From Elusimicrobiota bacterium (lineage in GTDB: Bacteria > Elusimicrobiota > Elusimicrobia > JACQPE01), in NCBI GenBank assembly GCA_016180815.1, contig JACPAN010000023.1, positions 1 to 40,487 on the forward strand: a DNA stretch of 40,487 bases, written 5' to 3'. Numbering within the stretch: position 1 is the first letter of the stretch; every line of letters starts with the position of its first letter. The notes under the pieces were generated by a model. The model worked only from the letters and a program-made list of their open reading frames with translations. It made no database searches and was not told where the DNA came from. Shown here one piece after another: positions 1 to 7,688 of the stretch. The translations under genes and the position numbers were made by a program.

Positions 1-128
1 TTTAGAGCCTTGGCCAATCGGGTGATATCTTGCCGGCCGGAAGCGGACAGCGGCCGTTCGGCATCCGAATCCACCCCCGCCTCAGCAGCCGAGGGGGACT
101 GGCCGTGGCGGATAATATAGACGCGCAT
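1..128 (-). CDS. SixA-like histidine phosphatase, N-terminal fragment
   Basis: Reading the minus strand from the ATG at 128 gives 42 residues beginning MRVYIIRHGQSPSAAEAG, and the frame runs off the window edge. The RHG motif directly after a short beta strand is the phospho-accepting histidine signature of the histidine phosphatase (phosphoglycerate mutase-like) superfamily. The downstream D-AERPLSASG-R pattern is typical of SixA phosphohistidine phosphatases, which dephosphorylate phospho-His domains in the cytoplasm. The start codon lies 2 nt after the stop of the preceding membrane-protein gene, so the two are probably cotranscribed. Only the N-terminus is visible, so the substrate and full length cannot be judged. 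Confidence 0.75.
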   Translation of the reverse strand, partial: MRVYIIRHGQSPSAAEAGVDSDAERPLSASGRQDITRLAKAL

Positions 129-130
129 GA

Positions 131-583
131 TTAAAGGCAGGGGAAAATACGCGCAAAAATCAGGCCCGCCTGCTCCAGAATCATGCCGAAGGCGAACCAG
201 GACGGCCAATAATCGAGCCGGATATAGCCTTTAACGGACCATTTTGTTTTTCCGTAATCCCAGGGGCAAAAGCCTATGGTTTGATCCAAAAGCCAGCCCC
301 AAAAAAATTCGATGCCGAAAATGCCCGCGGTGTAGATCAGGCCCCTGAGCGGCCAGGTCAGGTCCGCGACGCCCGCCCATGATTGCACGGCCGGATGAAA
401 ACCGACGGCCGCGCTCAAGCCGTAAACCACGGGCGTCCAGAGCCAGGTTTCACAGGAGAGGTGCCAGTCGACCGGTTTTTTAGACTTCACGCTGCCTAAA
501 ATTTTTTTGACGCCCGTGAATACGGATTCCGAGGAAAACCCGATCATGCTGAAGAAAATCCAGGAATAAAGAAAATAGTTCAT
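131..583 (-). CDS. small integral membrane protein, CmpB/DUF1113-like
   Basis: A 150-residue hydrophobic protein with about four predicted membrane segments (roughly residues 3-20, 48-65, 80-100 and 125-147). The N-terminal GFSSESVFTG followed by a hydrophobic VYGLSA segment resembles the putative ABC-transporter permease family PF06541 (CmpB-like), whose biochemical role is not established. It overlaps the upstream synthase gene by 4 bp (580-583) and is followed 2 nt later by the SixA-like gene, so it sits inside a minus-strand operon. No ATPase partner is visible nearby, so a transport role is not supported by context. The family call is by pattern only. Confidence 0.55.
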   Translation of the reverse strand: MNYFLYSWIFFSMIGFSSESVFTGVKKILGSVKSKKPVDWHLSCETWLWTPVVYGLSAAVGFHPAVQSWAGVADLTWPLRGLIYTAGIFGIEFFWGWLLDQTIGFCPWDYGKTKWSVKGYIRLDYWPSWFAFGMILEQAGLIFARIFPCL

Positions 584-1632
584 CCCTGATCCCAGCGAAG
601 CAGCAAACCCTCGATGCCCAAGCCCGGTCCCATGGCCGCCAACAGCGCCAAATCGCCTGTTTTAGGCTCTTTTGATTCCATCACGTTTTTTAAAACCACG
701 AGGGAGGTGGCCGAAGCCAAATTGCCATGATGGCGAAAGACGTCGCGCGTGAAGCGAAGCTCGGTGTTATGAAAGTCCATCAAGGATTCGATGTGATCCA
801 GGATTTTCGGGCCGGCTGGGTGGATCATCCAAAATTTGACGGATTTTATTTTGGGGCCGATCGAGCGCCGGGCGAATTGTTGGAAGAGCCGCCCCATCAA
901 GGAGCGGATTTCCTTCGATAACGCGAAGCGCCTGGGGTTGGAGGTGAAGTCAAAGCGCATGAATCTGCCGTACTGCGGGGCCACAAGCGAGAAGCCCTTG
1001 AGAATTTCAAAGCCGGGCTTCGATGAATCTTTTGGGTGATTGGAGATCAGCACCGAGGCCGCCCCGTCCGCGAATAGGGCCTCGCCCACGGCGTCGCTTA
1101 AATTGCCGCCCGGCACGCGGCAGGCTGAGCAGATTTCAGAAGCCGTGATCAGGGCGCGCCCGCCGGGGTGAGCCAATAGATGATCCCAAGCGCGCTTGAC
1201 GGCCAAAACCCCGGCGGCTGATCCGATATCGCTGATATGCAGGCGTTCGACGCCCGTTTTTAAATTCAAGCCGCCGATCAAGGCCGTGTCAAGCGCCGGG
1301 CAAGCGCTGACCGTCGAGGTTGTCGTGGCCAGAAAATCGATCAAGCGCGCGTCAAGCCCCGTTGTTTTCAGCGCGGCCTTGGCCGAACGTTCGGCCAAGG
1401 CGGTCAACCCTTTTAAGCCCCGGCGATAGGCGTCCGGCGCCGATTCGTTGCGCGGGTTGAAATTTTTGGGCCAGAACAGCGCGCGTTGTTTGATGCCGCT
1501 TGATTCAAAAAAAGAACGGCGTAAACCGTCGTTGTAGCCGAGTTTGAGCGCAATATCTTTTTGAAGGAAACGATTGTCAGGGAAAGCCGCGACGCTCGCT
1601 AGAATTTTGACCGGGATGTTTTTATTGTTCAA
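580..1632 (-). CDS. FabH/type III PKS-like synthase with Ser at the nucleophile position
   Basis: A 350-residue thiolase-fold protein. The C-terminal catalytic His (IHPAGPKIL, His271) and Asn (HHGNLASAT, Asn304) motifs and the terminal GPGLGIEG loop match ketoacyl synthase III and chalcone-synthase-like enzymes. These condense acyl-CoA or acyl-ACP starters with malonyl units. The nucleophile elbow, normally G-C-x-A-G, reads DIGSAAGVLAVKRAWD, so the catalytic Cys is replaced by Ser138 (codon TCA). A loss of condensing activity, or an acyltransferase role as in DpsC, is therefore likely. The start is a TTG that overlaps the end of the preceding gene by 11 bp; no Shine-Dalgarno is visible, so the start is tentative. 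The neighbours give no clear pathway. Confidence 0.75.
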   Translation of the reverse strand: MNNKNIPVKILASVAAFPDNRFLQKDIALKLGYNDGLRRSFFESSGIKQRALFWPKNFNPRNESAPDAYRRGLKGLTALAERSAKAALKTTGLDARLIDFLATTTSTVSACPALDTALIGGLNLKTGVERLHISDIGSAAGVLAVKRAWDHLLAHPGGRALITASEICSACRVPGGNLSDAVGEALFADGAASVLISNHPKDSSKPGFEILKGFSLVAPQYGRFMRFDFTSNPRRFALSKEIRSLMGRLFQQFARRSIGPKIKSVKFWMIHPAGPKILDHIESLMDFHNTELRFTRDVFRHHGNLASATSLVVLKNVMESKEPKTGDLALLAAMGPGLGIEGLLLRWDQG

Positions 1633-2305
1633 GCCGGCGGTTGCGTTGAATCAGATCAAAAAAGCGGTCTTCATATTCTTCAAAAATATCGTTTTGTTTG
1701 AGGAACTCGGCCAACAAGCTCACGTTCTCGGCGGAACGTTCGGCTTTATTGAAAAGAAGCTCCAATTGATTTTTCAGGCGCTTCTCCGGATTGAAAAGCC
1801 CGCGTTCTTCTAGTTCCATGATATTGCCGGCGAAGGACGCGGCCGACATTTCTAGGGTGAATTTCATGAGGGAAATCCCCCAATAGGCGTCCGGTCCGCG
1901 CAAAACAGCGCAGCGGTTTTCATCGTTTAAGGAATCGAGGATTTCTTGATAGGCGTCATGGAACGGCCGTTCGGCGTCTCGCGAAGGTCCGGGCTCATGG
2001 CGGAATTTGTACCCCAGGGCCCGCAGCCGGTCGCCGAAATGCCGGAACAGCTCCTCGGCGAATTCGCGGGCTTGCGGCTCGAATCCTTGGAATGTTTGGC
2101 GCAGATCATTCGGCAAAATAATGGCCGGCCGTTCGGCGAACACCACGCCGGATCGGATGCGCGTGCTGCGTTCACTCAAGGCCGACAGACAGCAATAAGC
2201 GATATTGGTCGGGCCAAAGGTGGCCAGCGGGCGTTTGGGCATTTTCAGCACTTCGGTCGCATCCATAATGCGGCGCCATTTGGCCGTCTTCGAGGAGTTA
2301 TTCAT
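1622..2305 (-). CDS. unrecognised soluble protein (227 aa)
   Basis: I do not recognise this family. The protein has no signal peptide or membrane segment. It is rich in charged residues, and its C-terminal half is probably helical and possibly coiled (roughly residues 150-227, containing LLFNKAERSAENVSLLAEFL). The start chosen is the ATG at 2305, not an in-frame ATG at 2338, because a perfect TATAAT (2317-2312 on the minus strand) lies 6 nt upstream of it. The transcript would then begin at or next to the ATG, making it probably leaderless. It is the first gene of the operon leading into the FabH-like synthase and overlaps that gene by 11 bp. Its function may be tied to the synthase, but that is inference. 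Confidence 0.6.
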   Translation of the reverse strand: MNNSSKTAKWRRIMDATEVLKMPKRPLATFGPTNIAYCCLSALSERSTRIRSGVVFAERPAIILPNDLRQTFQGFEPQAREFAEELFRHFGDRLRALGYKFRHEPGPSRDAERPFHDAYQEILDSLNDENRCAVLRGPDAYWGISLMKFTLEMSAASFAGNIMELEERGLFNPEKRLKNQLELLFNKAERSAENVSLLAEFLKQNDIFEEYEDRFFDLIQRNRRLEQ

Positions 2306-2341
2306 AGCTTTATTATACCCCGGCCGGCTTATTGGCATACT
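2306..2341. promoter_or_regulatory. divergent -10 elements between 2305 and 2348
   Basis: On the minus strand TATAAT occupies 2317-2312 and is followed by 6 nt and the ATG at 2305. On the plus strand CATACT (2336-2341) is followed by 6 nt and the ATG at 2348. Neither gene has a Shine-Dalgarno sequence in this 42-bp gap, and neither -10 has a convincing -35. Both genes are best explained as leaderless. Transcript starts are not proven. Confidence 0.5.
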
Positions 2342-2347
2342 GTCGGT

Positions 2348-3310
2348 ATGCTGGGGAAGCCTTCTGTTTTTCTGTTGATTTTAAGCGCTCTTTTATTGGG
2401 GGCATGTTTTCAATCCGATCCCCCGGTTCTCAACCGGCCTCAGCGCGCGGGGGCGACTCCTTACGTTCAAAAAGACATTGTCGTCGATGGGATGCGCTTG
2501 CGTTATGTCGATGAGGGTTCGGGTTTTCCGCTGGTGTTGATCCCCGGTCACTCATCAAGAGTCGAGGAATACGATGCGCTGATTCGATATTTGCTGCCCA
2601 AGGGGGGTTGGCGCATCATCACGTTGGATTTTCCAGGTTCCGGATACTCGGATAAGCCCGATCGCGAATATTCGTTGGCCTTTTATGAAGACACGTTCCT
2701 GCACTTCCTTGACGCGCTCGGCATCGCGCATTGCCATTTGGCCGGCGGCAGTTTGGGCGGGCATTTAACGCTGCGTTTGGGCGCGCGCGATCCGGAGCGT
2801 TTTAGGCGGCTGATCGCGTTTTCTCCGGCCGGAGCTTGGGCGGCCCGTCCTTGGCTGGCTTGGGCTACCAGACTGATCGCAGGACGCCCGTTGTTTTGGC
2901 CCACGGTCAAAATCCAGTCGCGTTTTTGGTACAGCAAGCATTTTTCCGGCAGCAAGCAGGCGCTTGAGGAGACATTCGAACGTTATTTCCCGGAAGTTTT
3001 GTCGCGCGGCTTTCTGCGCATGTATTGGGGCATGGCCGCGGATCAAATCGGCCATTCCTTGTTTCCGATCGCCCCGGCCATTTCCCAGCCGACGTTGTTG
3101 ATTTCGGCGGATGAGGACCCTACTCCGGGTATGGTCGCGGGCGTGCGCCGTCTCAAAGAGCTGATTCCCAATTCTCAGCTGATTGAATTGACGGGCGTGG
3201 GCCATGCGGTGGCGACCGAGCGGACTCAAGAGTTGGCCCGGCTAATCGAGGCTTTTCTTAAAGAAGACCCCGGTAAAGCCCGCCGTCGACCTGAAGCACG
3301 GCCCCGGTAA
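2348..3310 (+). CDS. lipoprotein alpha/beta hydrolase
   Basis: A 320-residue protein starting at the ATG at 2348. This choice gives a lipoprotein signal peptide (MLGKPSVFLLILSALLLGAC) with a lipobox Cys at residue 20; a longer in-frame reading to 1946 would bury it. The alpha/beta hydrolase triad is visible: nucleophile elbow GGSLGGH (Ser135), an acid in SADEDPTP (about Asp255) and His286 in GVGHAV. The oxyanion-region motif LIPGHSS and the strand-loop DFPGSGYS are also typical. It is expected to act in the cell envelope on an ester or related substrate; specificity cannot be read. The last 53 bp overlap the end of the convergent SDR gene. Confidence 0.85.
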   Translation: MLGKPSVFLLILSALLLGACFQSDPPVLNRPQRAGATPYVQKDIVVDGMRLRYVDEGSGFPLVLIPGHSSRVEEYDALIRYLLPKGGWRIITLDFPGSGYSDKPDREYSLAFYEDTFLHFLDALGIAHCHLAGGSLGGHLTLRLGARDPERFRRLIAFSPAGAWAARPWLAWATRLIAGRPLFWPTVKIQSRFWYSKHFSGSKQALEETFERYFPEVLSRGFLRMYWGMAADQIGHSLFPIAPAISQPTLLISADEDPTPGMVAGVRRLKELIPNSQLIELTGVGHAVATERTQELARLIEAFLKEDPGKARRRPEARPR

Positions 3311-4049
3311 TAAAACTCGCGCGTTCCGAGGCCAAAAAAGCGATCACGGATCCGAGCTCTTCGGGACGGCCGATGCGCCCCAGCGGAATTTCCGAAGCCA
3401 TGCGCTCGGCTTCCTCAGCCCGCCTTCTCCCGGATTGTTTTCGCCGCCGCTCGATTAATTCTTCGAGACGGCCGGTCAGAAAAAGCCCGGGGCACAACGC
3501 ATTGACCAAAATGCCGTGAGGGGCGAGTTCCGTGGCCGTGGTTTTGGCGAATCCGGCGGCGCCGGCGCGCATGGTGTTGGAGAGGATCAGCCCATCGATG
3601 GGCTGCTTGACGCTGATGGAGAGGATGTGGATGATGCGCCCCCAGCGTTTTTTCATCATGACCGGGGCCACGGCCCGCGTCCAGTCCACGGCGACCATCA
3701 GGGTCGAAGAGACCGCCTTGGGCCATTCCCGATCCGGCAATTCGAGGCTTTTGCCGGGGACGGGTCCCCCTGAATTAGTCACCAAAATATCGATGCCGCC
3801 GTAGCGCTTGAGAATTTTACCGATCATGCGTTCGCGGGCGCGCTTGTTTTCTACGTCCATGGCTTCGGCCAGCACGGGGGCTCCGGTTATTCGTTTGATT
3901 TCTTTGGCTGCGGCGTTCAAGGTTTTAGGGTCGCGGCCACAGACGGCCAGGCGGCAGCCTTCGTTCGCCAAAGCCATGGCCGCGGCCTTGCCTAAGCCTT
4001 TGGAGGAGGCCAGCACCAGGGCGACTTTGTTTTTGAGTCCTAAATCCAT
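3258..4049 (-). CDS. SDR-family protein lacking the usual YxxxK catalytic pair
   Basis: A 263-residue Rossmann-fold short-chain dehydrogenase/reductase. The cofactor-binding loop ASSKGLG (14-20), NSGG (92-95, the NNAG equivalent), a catalytic-type Ser near 144-146 and a C-terminal GRIGRPEELGSVIAFLASE plus ITGAVLQVDGG are all canonical. At the active site, however, the expected YxxxK reads LSNTMRAGAAGFAKT (156-170), with neither Tyr nor Lys in register. A subgroup of SDRs annotated as 3-oxoacyl-ACP reductase-like shows the same LSN..RAG pattern, so this is probably a divergent family and not a damaged gene. The reaction is unknown. A -10-like AATAAT lies 6 nt before the ATG. Confidence 0.8.
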   Translation of the reverse strand: MDLGLKNKVALVLASSKGLGKAAAMALANEGCRLAVCGRDPKTLNAAAKEIKRITGAPVLAEAMDVENKRARERMIGKILKRYGGIDILVTNSGGPVPGKSLELPDREWPKAVSSTLMVAVDWTRAVAPVMMKKRWGRIIHILSISVKQPIDGLILSNTMRAGAAGFAKTTATELAPHGILVNALCPGLFLTGRLEELIERRRKQSGRRRAEEAERMASEIPLGRIGRPEELGSVIAFLASERASFITGAVLQVDGGLYRGLL

Positions 4050-4098
4050 GACTAGATTATTCTAAAAAGGAGAAGTGCGTTTTGTCATAATGGACGCC
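4050..4098. promoter_or_regulatory. divergent promoter region for the SDR gene and cinA
   Basis: Minus strand: GAATAAT precedes the SDR ATG (4049) by 6 nt. Plus strand: CATAAT (4086-4091) precedes the ATG at 4099 by 7 nt. An AAGGAGA string at 4067-4073 is badly placed for the candidate cinA starts (1 nt from a GTG at 4075, 16 nt from an ATG at 4090). Leaderless initiation is therefore preferred. Assignments are by eye. Confidence 0.4.
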
Positions 4099-5382
4099 AT
4101 GCCAGCATCGGTTATGGACGCGGAAGCCATTCATGTCGGCACCGAACTGTTGACGTTCCGGCACAACACGCATACCGCGTTTTTGTCGCGCGCGTTGGCG
4201 CCTTTGGGTTTTCGCATGGCGCGCGCCGCTTTGGTGGCGGACAATGAAGGTGAGATCGCGCAAGCCATATCCGCGGCGTTGGAGCGTTCATCCTTGGTGA
4301 TCGTTACCGGCGGGTTGGGCCCGACTTTCGATGATGTCAGCCGTGAAGCCGCGGCGCGTGCGTTGGGCCGGACGCTCAATCCTGCCCCCGAGTTGCTCGC
4401 AAAAATTAAGGCGCGCTTCGACAAGGTTAAGCTCGCCATGCCCTCCAGCAACGAGCGCCAAGCATTGGTTTTGGACGGCGCCTCGGTTCTGGATAATGAA
4501 GCCGGAACGGCTCCGGGGCAGTATTTAGATTTGGGCGAGCGGGTCCTTCTTCTTTTGCCCGGCCCTTCCAAGGAATTGGAAAGCGCGCTCAACGTCGCTT
4601 TGCCGTTGCTGCGCGGAAAATTTTCCGGCGATGGTATCGTCGTTAAATCTTTTCAAGTCGTTGGCTTCACGGAATCACGCGTTGAGGAGATGGCCAAGCC
4701 GCTGTTGGCGGCTTGGCCTAAGGACGGCGTCGAGCCGACGATCCTTGCCTCCTCTTATATCATCGATCTTATTTTTCAGGCTCGCGGACTTGAGTCCGGC
4801 GCTTTGTTGGACAAAATTACGCAGGAGATGCGAAAAATTTTCGGGGACGACTTATTGGGGGAAAACGGGATCACGCTTGAGGAACAAGTCGGCCGGATGC
4901 TCGCGGCCGCGGGCGCTAAATTGGCGGTGGCTGAATCCTGCACCGGAGGCATGATCGCGGACCGGCTGACCGATATCCCCGGAAGCTCCGCTTATTTAAC
5001 GGACGCGGTCGTGGCTTATTCCAACGAGGCCAAGACAAGATTTTTGGGGGTTTCCCCGGAAATCTTGCGCACGCAGGGCGCGGTCAGTGAATCCGCGGTC
5101 CGGCAAATGGCCGAAGGGCTTCTGATGCGCTCCAACGCCCAGTGGTCCGTGGCGGTCACCGGGATTTGCGGGCCGTCGGGAGGCACGCCGGAGAAACCGG
5201 TGGGCATGGCCTGGTTTGCGGTGGGCCATAAAGGCGCGGCGACCGAATCCGTCTGCCGGACGTTCTCCGGGGACCGCCTGAGGCTGAAGGAAAAAATGGC
5301 CTGCTACGCGTTGGATTTGTTGCGGCGTGAGCTGCTGAAAAAGCAGACGGCTGTTGCCGCTAAACAAACAGCAAAACCTTAA
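4099..5382 (+). CDS. cinA: CinA-family protein (MoCF domain plus nicotinamide-nucleotide amidase)
   Basis: About 427 residues. The N-terminal half carries the molybdopterin-binding-like COG1058 domain (IHVGTELL near the start, then VTGGLGPTFDD). The C-terminal half carries the CinA/PncC domain with AESCTGGMIADRLTDIPGSS and VAVTGICGPSGGTPEKPVG. PncC-type domains hydrolyse NMN to nicotinate mononucleotide in pyridine nucleotide salvage, and COG1058 domains are linked to ADP-ribose or NMN metabolism. Alternative starts exist at 4075 (GTG), 4090 and 4114 (both ATG). The family N-terminus (MDAEAIHVGTELL) fits 4114 best, while the -10 spacing fits 4099. The 3' end overlaps the convergent Yip1-like gene by 23 bp. 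Confidence 0.9.
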   Translation: MPASVMDAEAIHVGTELLTFRHNTHTAFLSRALAPLGFRMARAALVADNEGEIAQAISAALERSSLVIVTGGLGPTFDDVSREAAARALGRTLNPAPELLAKIKARFDKVKLAMPSSNERQALVLDGASVLDNEAGTAPGQYLDLGERVLLLLPGPSKELESALNVALPLLRGKFSGDGIVVKSFQVVGFTESRVEEMAKPLLAAWPKDGVEPTILASSYIIDLIFQARGLESGALLDKITQEMRKIFGDDLLGENGITLEEQVGRMLAAAGAKLAVAESCTGGMIADRLTDIPGSSAYLTDAVVAYSNEAKTRFLGVSPEILRTQGAVSESAVRQMAEGLLMRSNAQWSVAVTGICGPSGGTPEKPVGMAWFAVGHKGAATESVCRTFSGDRLRLKEKMACYALDLLRRELLKKQTAVAAKQTAKP

Positions 5383-5971
5383 GGATATCCCCCGGCAGAA
5401 TTTCAGCCAGGTAAAGCCCGAACAACAGGCACACAATCCCTAAGGACGACACCAACAGGCACACAAACACCCGGGGCGCCGTGCTTCGACCCAATGTTTT
5501 GATGCCGGCGATGGTGAAGATAAAACCTGCCAGGGAAAAAATAAATTCCGCGATTTTATAAAGCTCGGCGGACATCAATATGCACGCGGCCGCCAGGACG
5601 GCGAAGAGGATCAGGTACCAGACATGCGAGGCGAACAGCACCAGAAGAGTCTGGGGCAAGGTGATTTTAAACTTGCCCTCAAGAAAGCGCAGCAGAAGCC
5701 AGATCATGGCGCCGACTAAAACCGTCAGGCCCGCCCCCGCCGCGCCCATGGCCAGCCAGAATAAAATTGAATGGCTGCCGACTTCGGCGCTGAAGCCGTC
5801 TTTAGGGAAACCTTCGGGTTTCCATGTGTAAAAAATGCTGGCGGCAATGATGGAAGCGCCGTAAATGCCCAGGCAAAATCGCCAAATCGCGGGCGACGGC
5901 TTCTCCAGCCGTTTGAAAAATGCCCGGGGAGATTTAATCAGTTGCCAGAACAGGGACGCGGTTTCTCTCAT
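5360..5971 (-). CDS. Yip1-like integral membrane protein
   Basis: A 203-residue protein starting MRETASLFWQLIKSPRAFFK, a short amphipathic leader (xxxxIIxxPxxFF) typical of bacterial Yip1-domain proteins. About five hydrophobic segments follow. An upstream extension of the open frame exists but has no membrane-protein character and lies within the MFS gene in another frame, so the ATG at 5971 is used. It overlaps the MFS stop by 4 bp (ATGA), implying translational coupling. The molecular function of bacterial Yip1-like proteins is not established. It is convergent with cinA. Confidence 0.65.
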   Translation of the reverse strand: MRETASLFWQLIKSPRAFFKRLEKPSPAIWRFCLGIYGASIIAASIFYTWKPEGFPKDGFSAEVGSHSILFWLAMGAAGAGLTVLVGAMIWLLLRFLEGKFKITLPQTLLVLFASHVWYLILFAVLAAACILMSAELYKIAEFIFSLAGFIFTIAGIKTLGRSTAPRVFVCLLVSSLGIVCLLFGLYLAEILPGDILKVLLFV

Positions 5972-7305
5972 GCCGGCGTTTCCTCCATGATCTTGCGTCC
6001 AGGCTCCCGGACGCCGACAAGCAGAGCCTGGCCCAGCGCGAAAAAGATCAGCATCGATAGAATGCCGATCCTGGGACTGCCCGTTAATTGGCGGCTTAAA
6101 CCGTAGGTCAACGGCCCTAGCGTGGCCGAGACTTTGCTTGAGAGATTGAGGAAGCCGTAAAATTCGGCCTCCGATCCTTGAGGGATCAGTTTGCCGAACA
6201 GGCTTCTTGAGAGCGATTGACTGCCGCCTAAAACAACGGCGATGGCGGCGCTGGCCATCCAGAATTCCGTTTTTGTCTGCATGATGACGGCCCACCCCAG
6301 GACGATGGCCCAAAGGGTCAACGACAACTGCAGCGCTTTTTTATTGCCCCATCTGTCGCCCAGCCGGCCGAAGCCCAGCGCGCCGAAAAAAGCCACGAAT
6401 TGAATCATCAGAAAGCAGCCCACGATTTCACCTTGGCCCATGCTCAAAATTTCGCTCGCGAAAACCCCGGCCATGACGATTGCGGTTTCAATGCCGTCGT
6501 TATAGAGAAGATAGGCGATCAAATAGCGGAAGAGGTTCTTATTGGCGGTGCGCGCCGTGGCCAGACTTTTTTTGACGCCGGTCAGGGCGGCCGCCCACGC
6601 GGCCCGGCCGAGGAGGGCGTTGCCATGCCTGCGTTCCGGGACCCAGAATAAAATAGGCAGGGTAAAGACAATCCACCAAATACCGCACATCGCAAAGGTC
6701 AGGCGCACCGGCCAATGCGCGTCCGTGGGTAGACCCAGGGCGCCGGGTTTCTCGATCATCAGGAGATTGACGGCCAGGCATAACCCGCTGCCGATATAAC
6801 CCAGGGCCCAGCCCAACCCGGAAATTCGGCCGATGGTTTCCTCCGTAGAGAGGTCATTCAAGAAGGCATTATAGAAGGCCAGCGAACAGGAAAAGCTCAA
6901 GCTGGCGACAAAGTAGAGCGCGGAGGACAATAGAAGCGTTCCCTCTTGGCTCCAGGTCAGGCCGATCGTGGCTGCACCGCCCAGGATGGCGAAACAGGCC
7001 AGGAGCGGTTTGCGGACCTGGCGTTTATCCGCGAAGGCGCCTAGGACGGGTGAACAAACGGCTGAAGCGAGCGTGGCCGCAGCCACCAGGTATCCCCACA
7101 GCGTGTCTCCGGGAAAACCGGCGTCCTGGGCCACCACTTTGGCGTAGTAGACGTTGAAGACCACGGAAACGACCGTGGTTGAGAAAGGGCTGTTGGCAAA
7201 ATCATAAAAAGCCCAGGCCCAAGTTGCGCGACTATGATGAGGGCGCGCGCTCGCCGGCGGCCGGTTAGATTTTATAGACCCGGTCACCCTTTCGGCAACG
7301 GTCAT
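5968..7305 (-). CDS. MFS transporter, UMF1/Atg22-like
   Basis: About 445 residues with some twelve membrane segments. The opening WAWAFYDFANSPFSTTVVSVVF is the hallmark of the UMF1 (Atg22-like) family of major facilitator transporters, and SPVLGAFADKRQVRKP matches the MFS loop 2-3 motif. The substrate is unknown; yeast Atg22 exports amino acids from the vacuole. The start is uncertain: the ATG at 7305 has an AAGG just upstream and overlaps the previous gene by 41 bp. A longer start at 7335 and a GTG at 7287 are possible. It is the middle gene of an EF-Tu-D2-like / MFS / Yip1-like run with overlapping ends. Confidence 0.8.
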   Translation of the reverse strand: MTVAERVTGSIKSNRPPASARPHHSRATWAWAFYDFANSPFSTTVVSVVFNVYYAKVVAQDAGFPGDTLWGYLVAAATLASAVCSPVLGAFADKRQVRKPLLACFAILGGAATIGLTWSQEGTLLLSSALYFVASLSFSCSLAFYNAFLNDLSTEETIGRISGLGWALGYIGSGLCLAVNLLMIEKPGALGLPTDAHWPVRLTFAMCGIWWIVFTLPILFWVPERRHGNALLGRAAWAAALTGVKKSLATARTANKNLFRYLIAYLLYNDGIETAIVMAGVFASEILSMGQGEIVGCFLMIQFVAFFGALGFGRLGDRWGNKKALQLSLTLWAIVLGWAVIMQTKTEFWMASAAIAVVLGGSQSLSRSLFGKLIPQGSEAEFYGFLNLSSKVSATLGPLTYGLSRQLTGSPRIGILSMLIFFALGQALLVGVREPGRKIMEETPA

Positions 7306-7681
7306 TGACCTTGATGCCGACGCCTTCTCCGGCATTGGCCGAAGCCACAGGTTTGTGATCGATCTGCAAGCTTTCTATTTTTTGAACGAGATCGGTGGTG
7401 TGCCCTTTGATCCTGATCGTGTCGCCGACCGTCAGGGCCGCTTTCAGCGTCAGGGCCGCGACCTGAACATGCGCGAAATAATCCTCGACTTTGCCCAGGA
7501 GAATCCCTTGAACGACCTCGGCCGGAGGTTTTTGAGGGGTTTTTTTGGCGGCTTTGCCCGGCGCGGCAGGCTTGGCTTTTTTGGTTGTTGTTTTACGGGC
7601 GCTGGTCGCCTTTGCGGCCGGCCGTTTGATTTTTTTAGGCGATTTTTTCGCCGTTTTTTTCTTGGTTTTCTTTTTCGGCAT
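7265..7681 (-). CDS. EF-Tu domain-2-like protein with a long Lys/Ala-rich N-terminal tail
   Basis: A 138-residue protein in two parts. Residues 1-54 are a low-complexity basic tail (lysine, alanine, proline, threonine) resembling histone H1 or other nucleic-acid-coating tails. Residues 55-138 read as a small beta barrel of the translation-factor domain-2 type (VQVAALTLKAALTVGDTIRIKGHTTDLVQKI, then IDHKPVASANAGEGVGIKV and a RVYKI end). Stand-alone proteins of this kind are annotated as translation elongation factor-like. The role is unknown; RNA or ribosome binding is a reasonable inference. A perfect AAGGAGG lies about 10 nt before the ATG inside a possible RNA switch, and the gene follows mnmE. 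Confidence 0.7.
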   Translation of the reverse strand: MPKKKTKKKTAKKSPKKIKRPAAKATSARKTTTKKAKPAAPGKAAKKTPQKPPAEVVQGILLGKVEDYFAHVQVAALTLKAALTVGDTIRIKGHTTDLVQKIESLQIDHKPVASANAGEGVGIKVNDRCRKGDRVYKI

Positions 7682-7688
7682 GATGCGT

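Noticed and set aside
1946-2347. In-frame upstream extension of the alpha/beta hydrolase
   Set aside because: It lies wholly on the opposite strand of the 227-aa gene and would bury the lipoprotein signal peptide.
5972-6313. N-terminal extension of the Yip1-like frame
   Set aside because: The extra residues are Arg/Gly/Pro-rich shadow sequence of the MFS gene. The ATGA overlap at 5968-5971 fits a real start.
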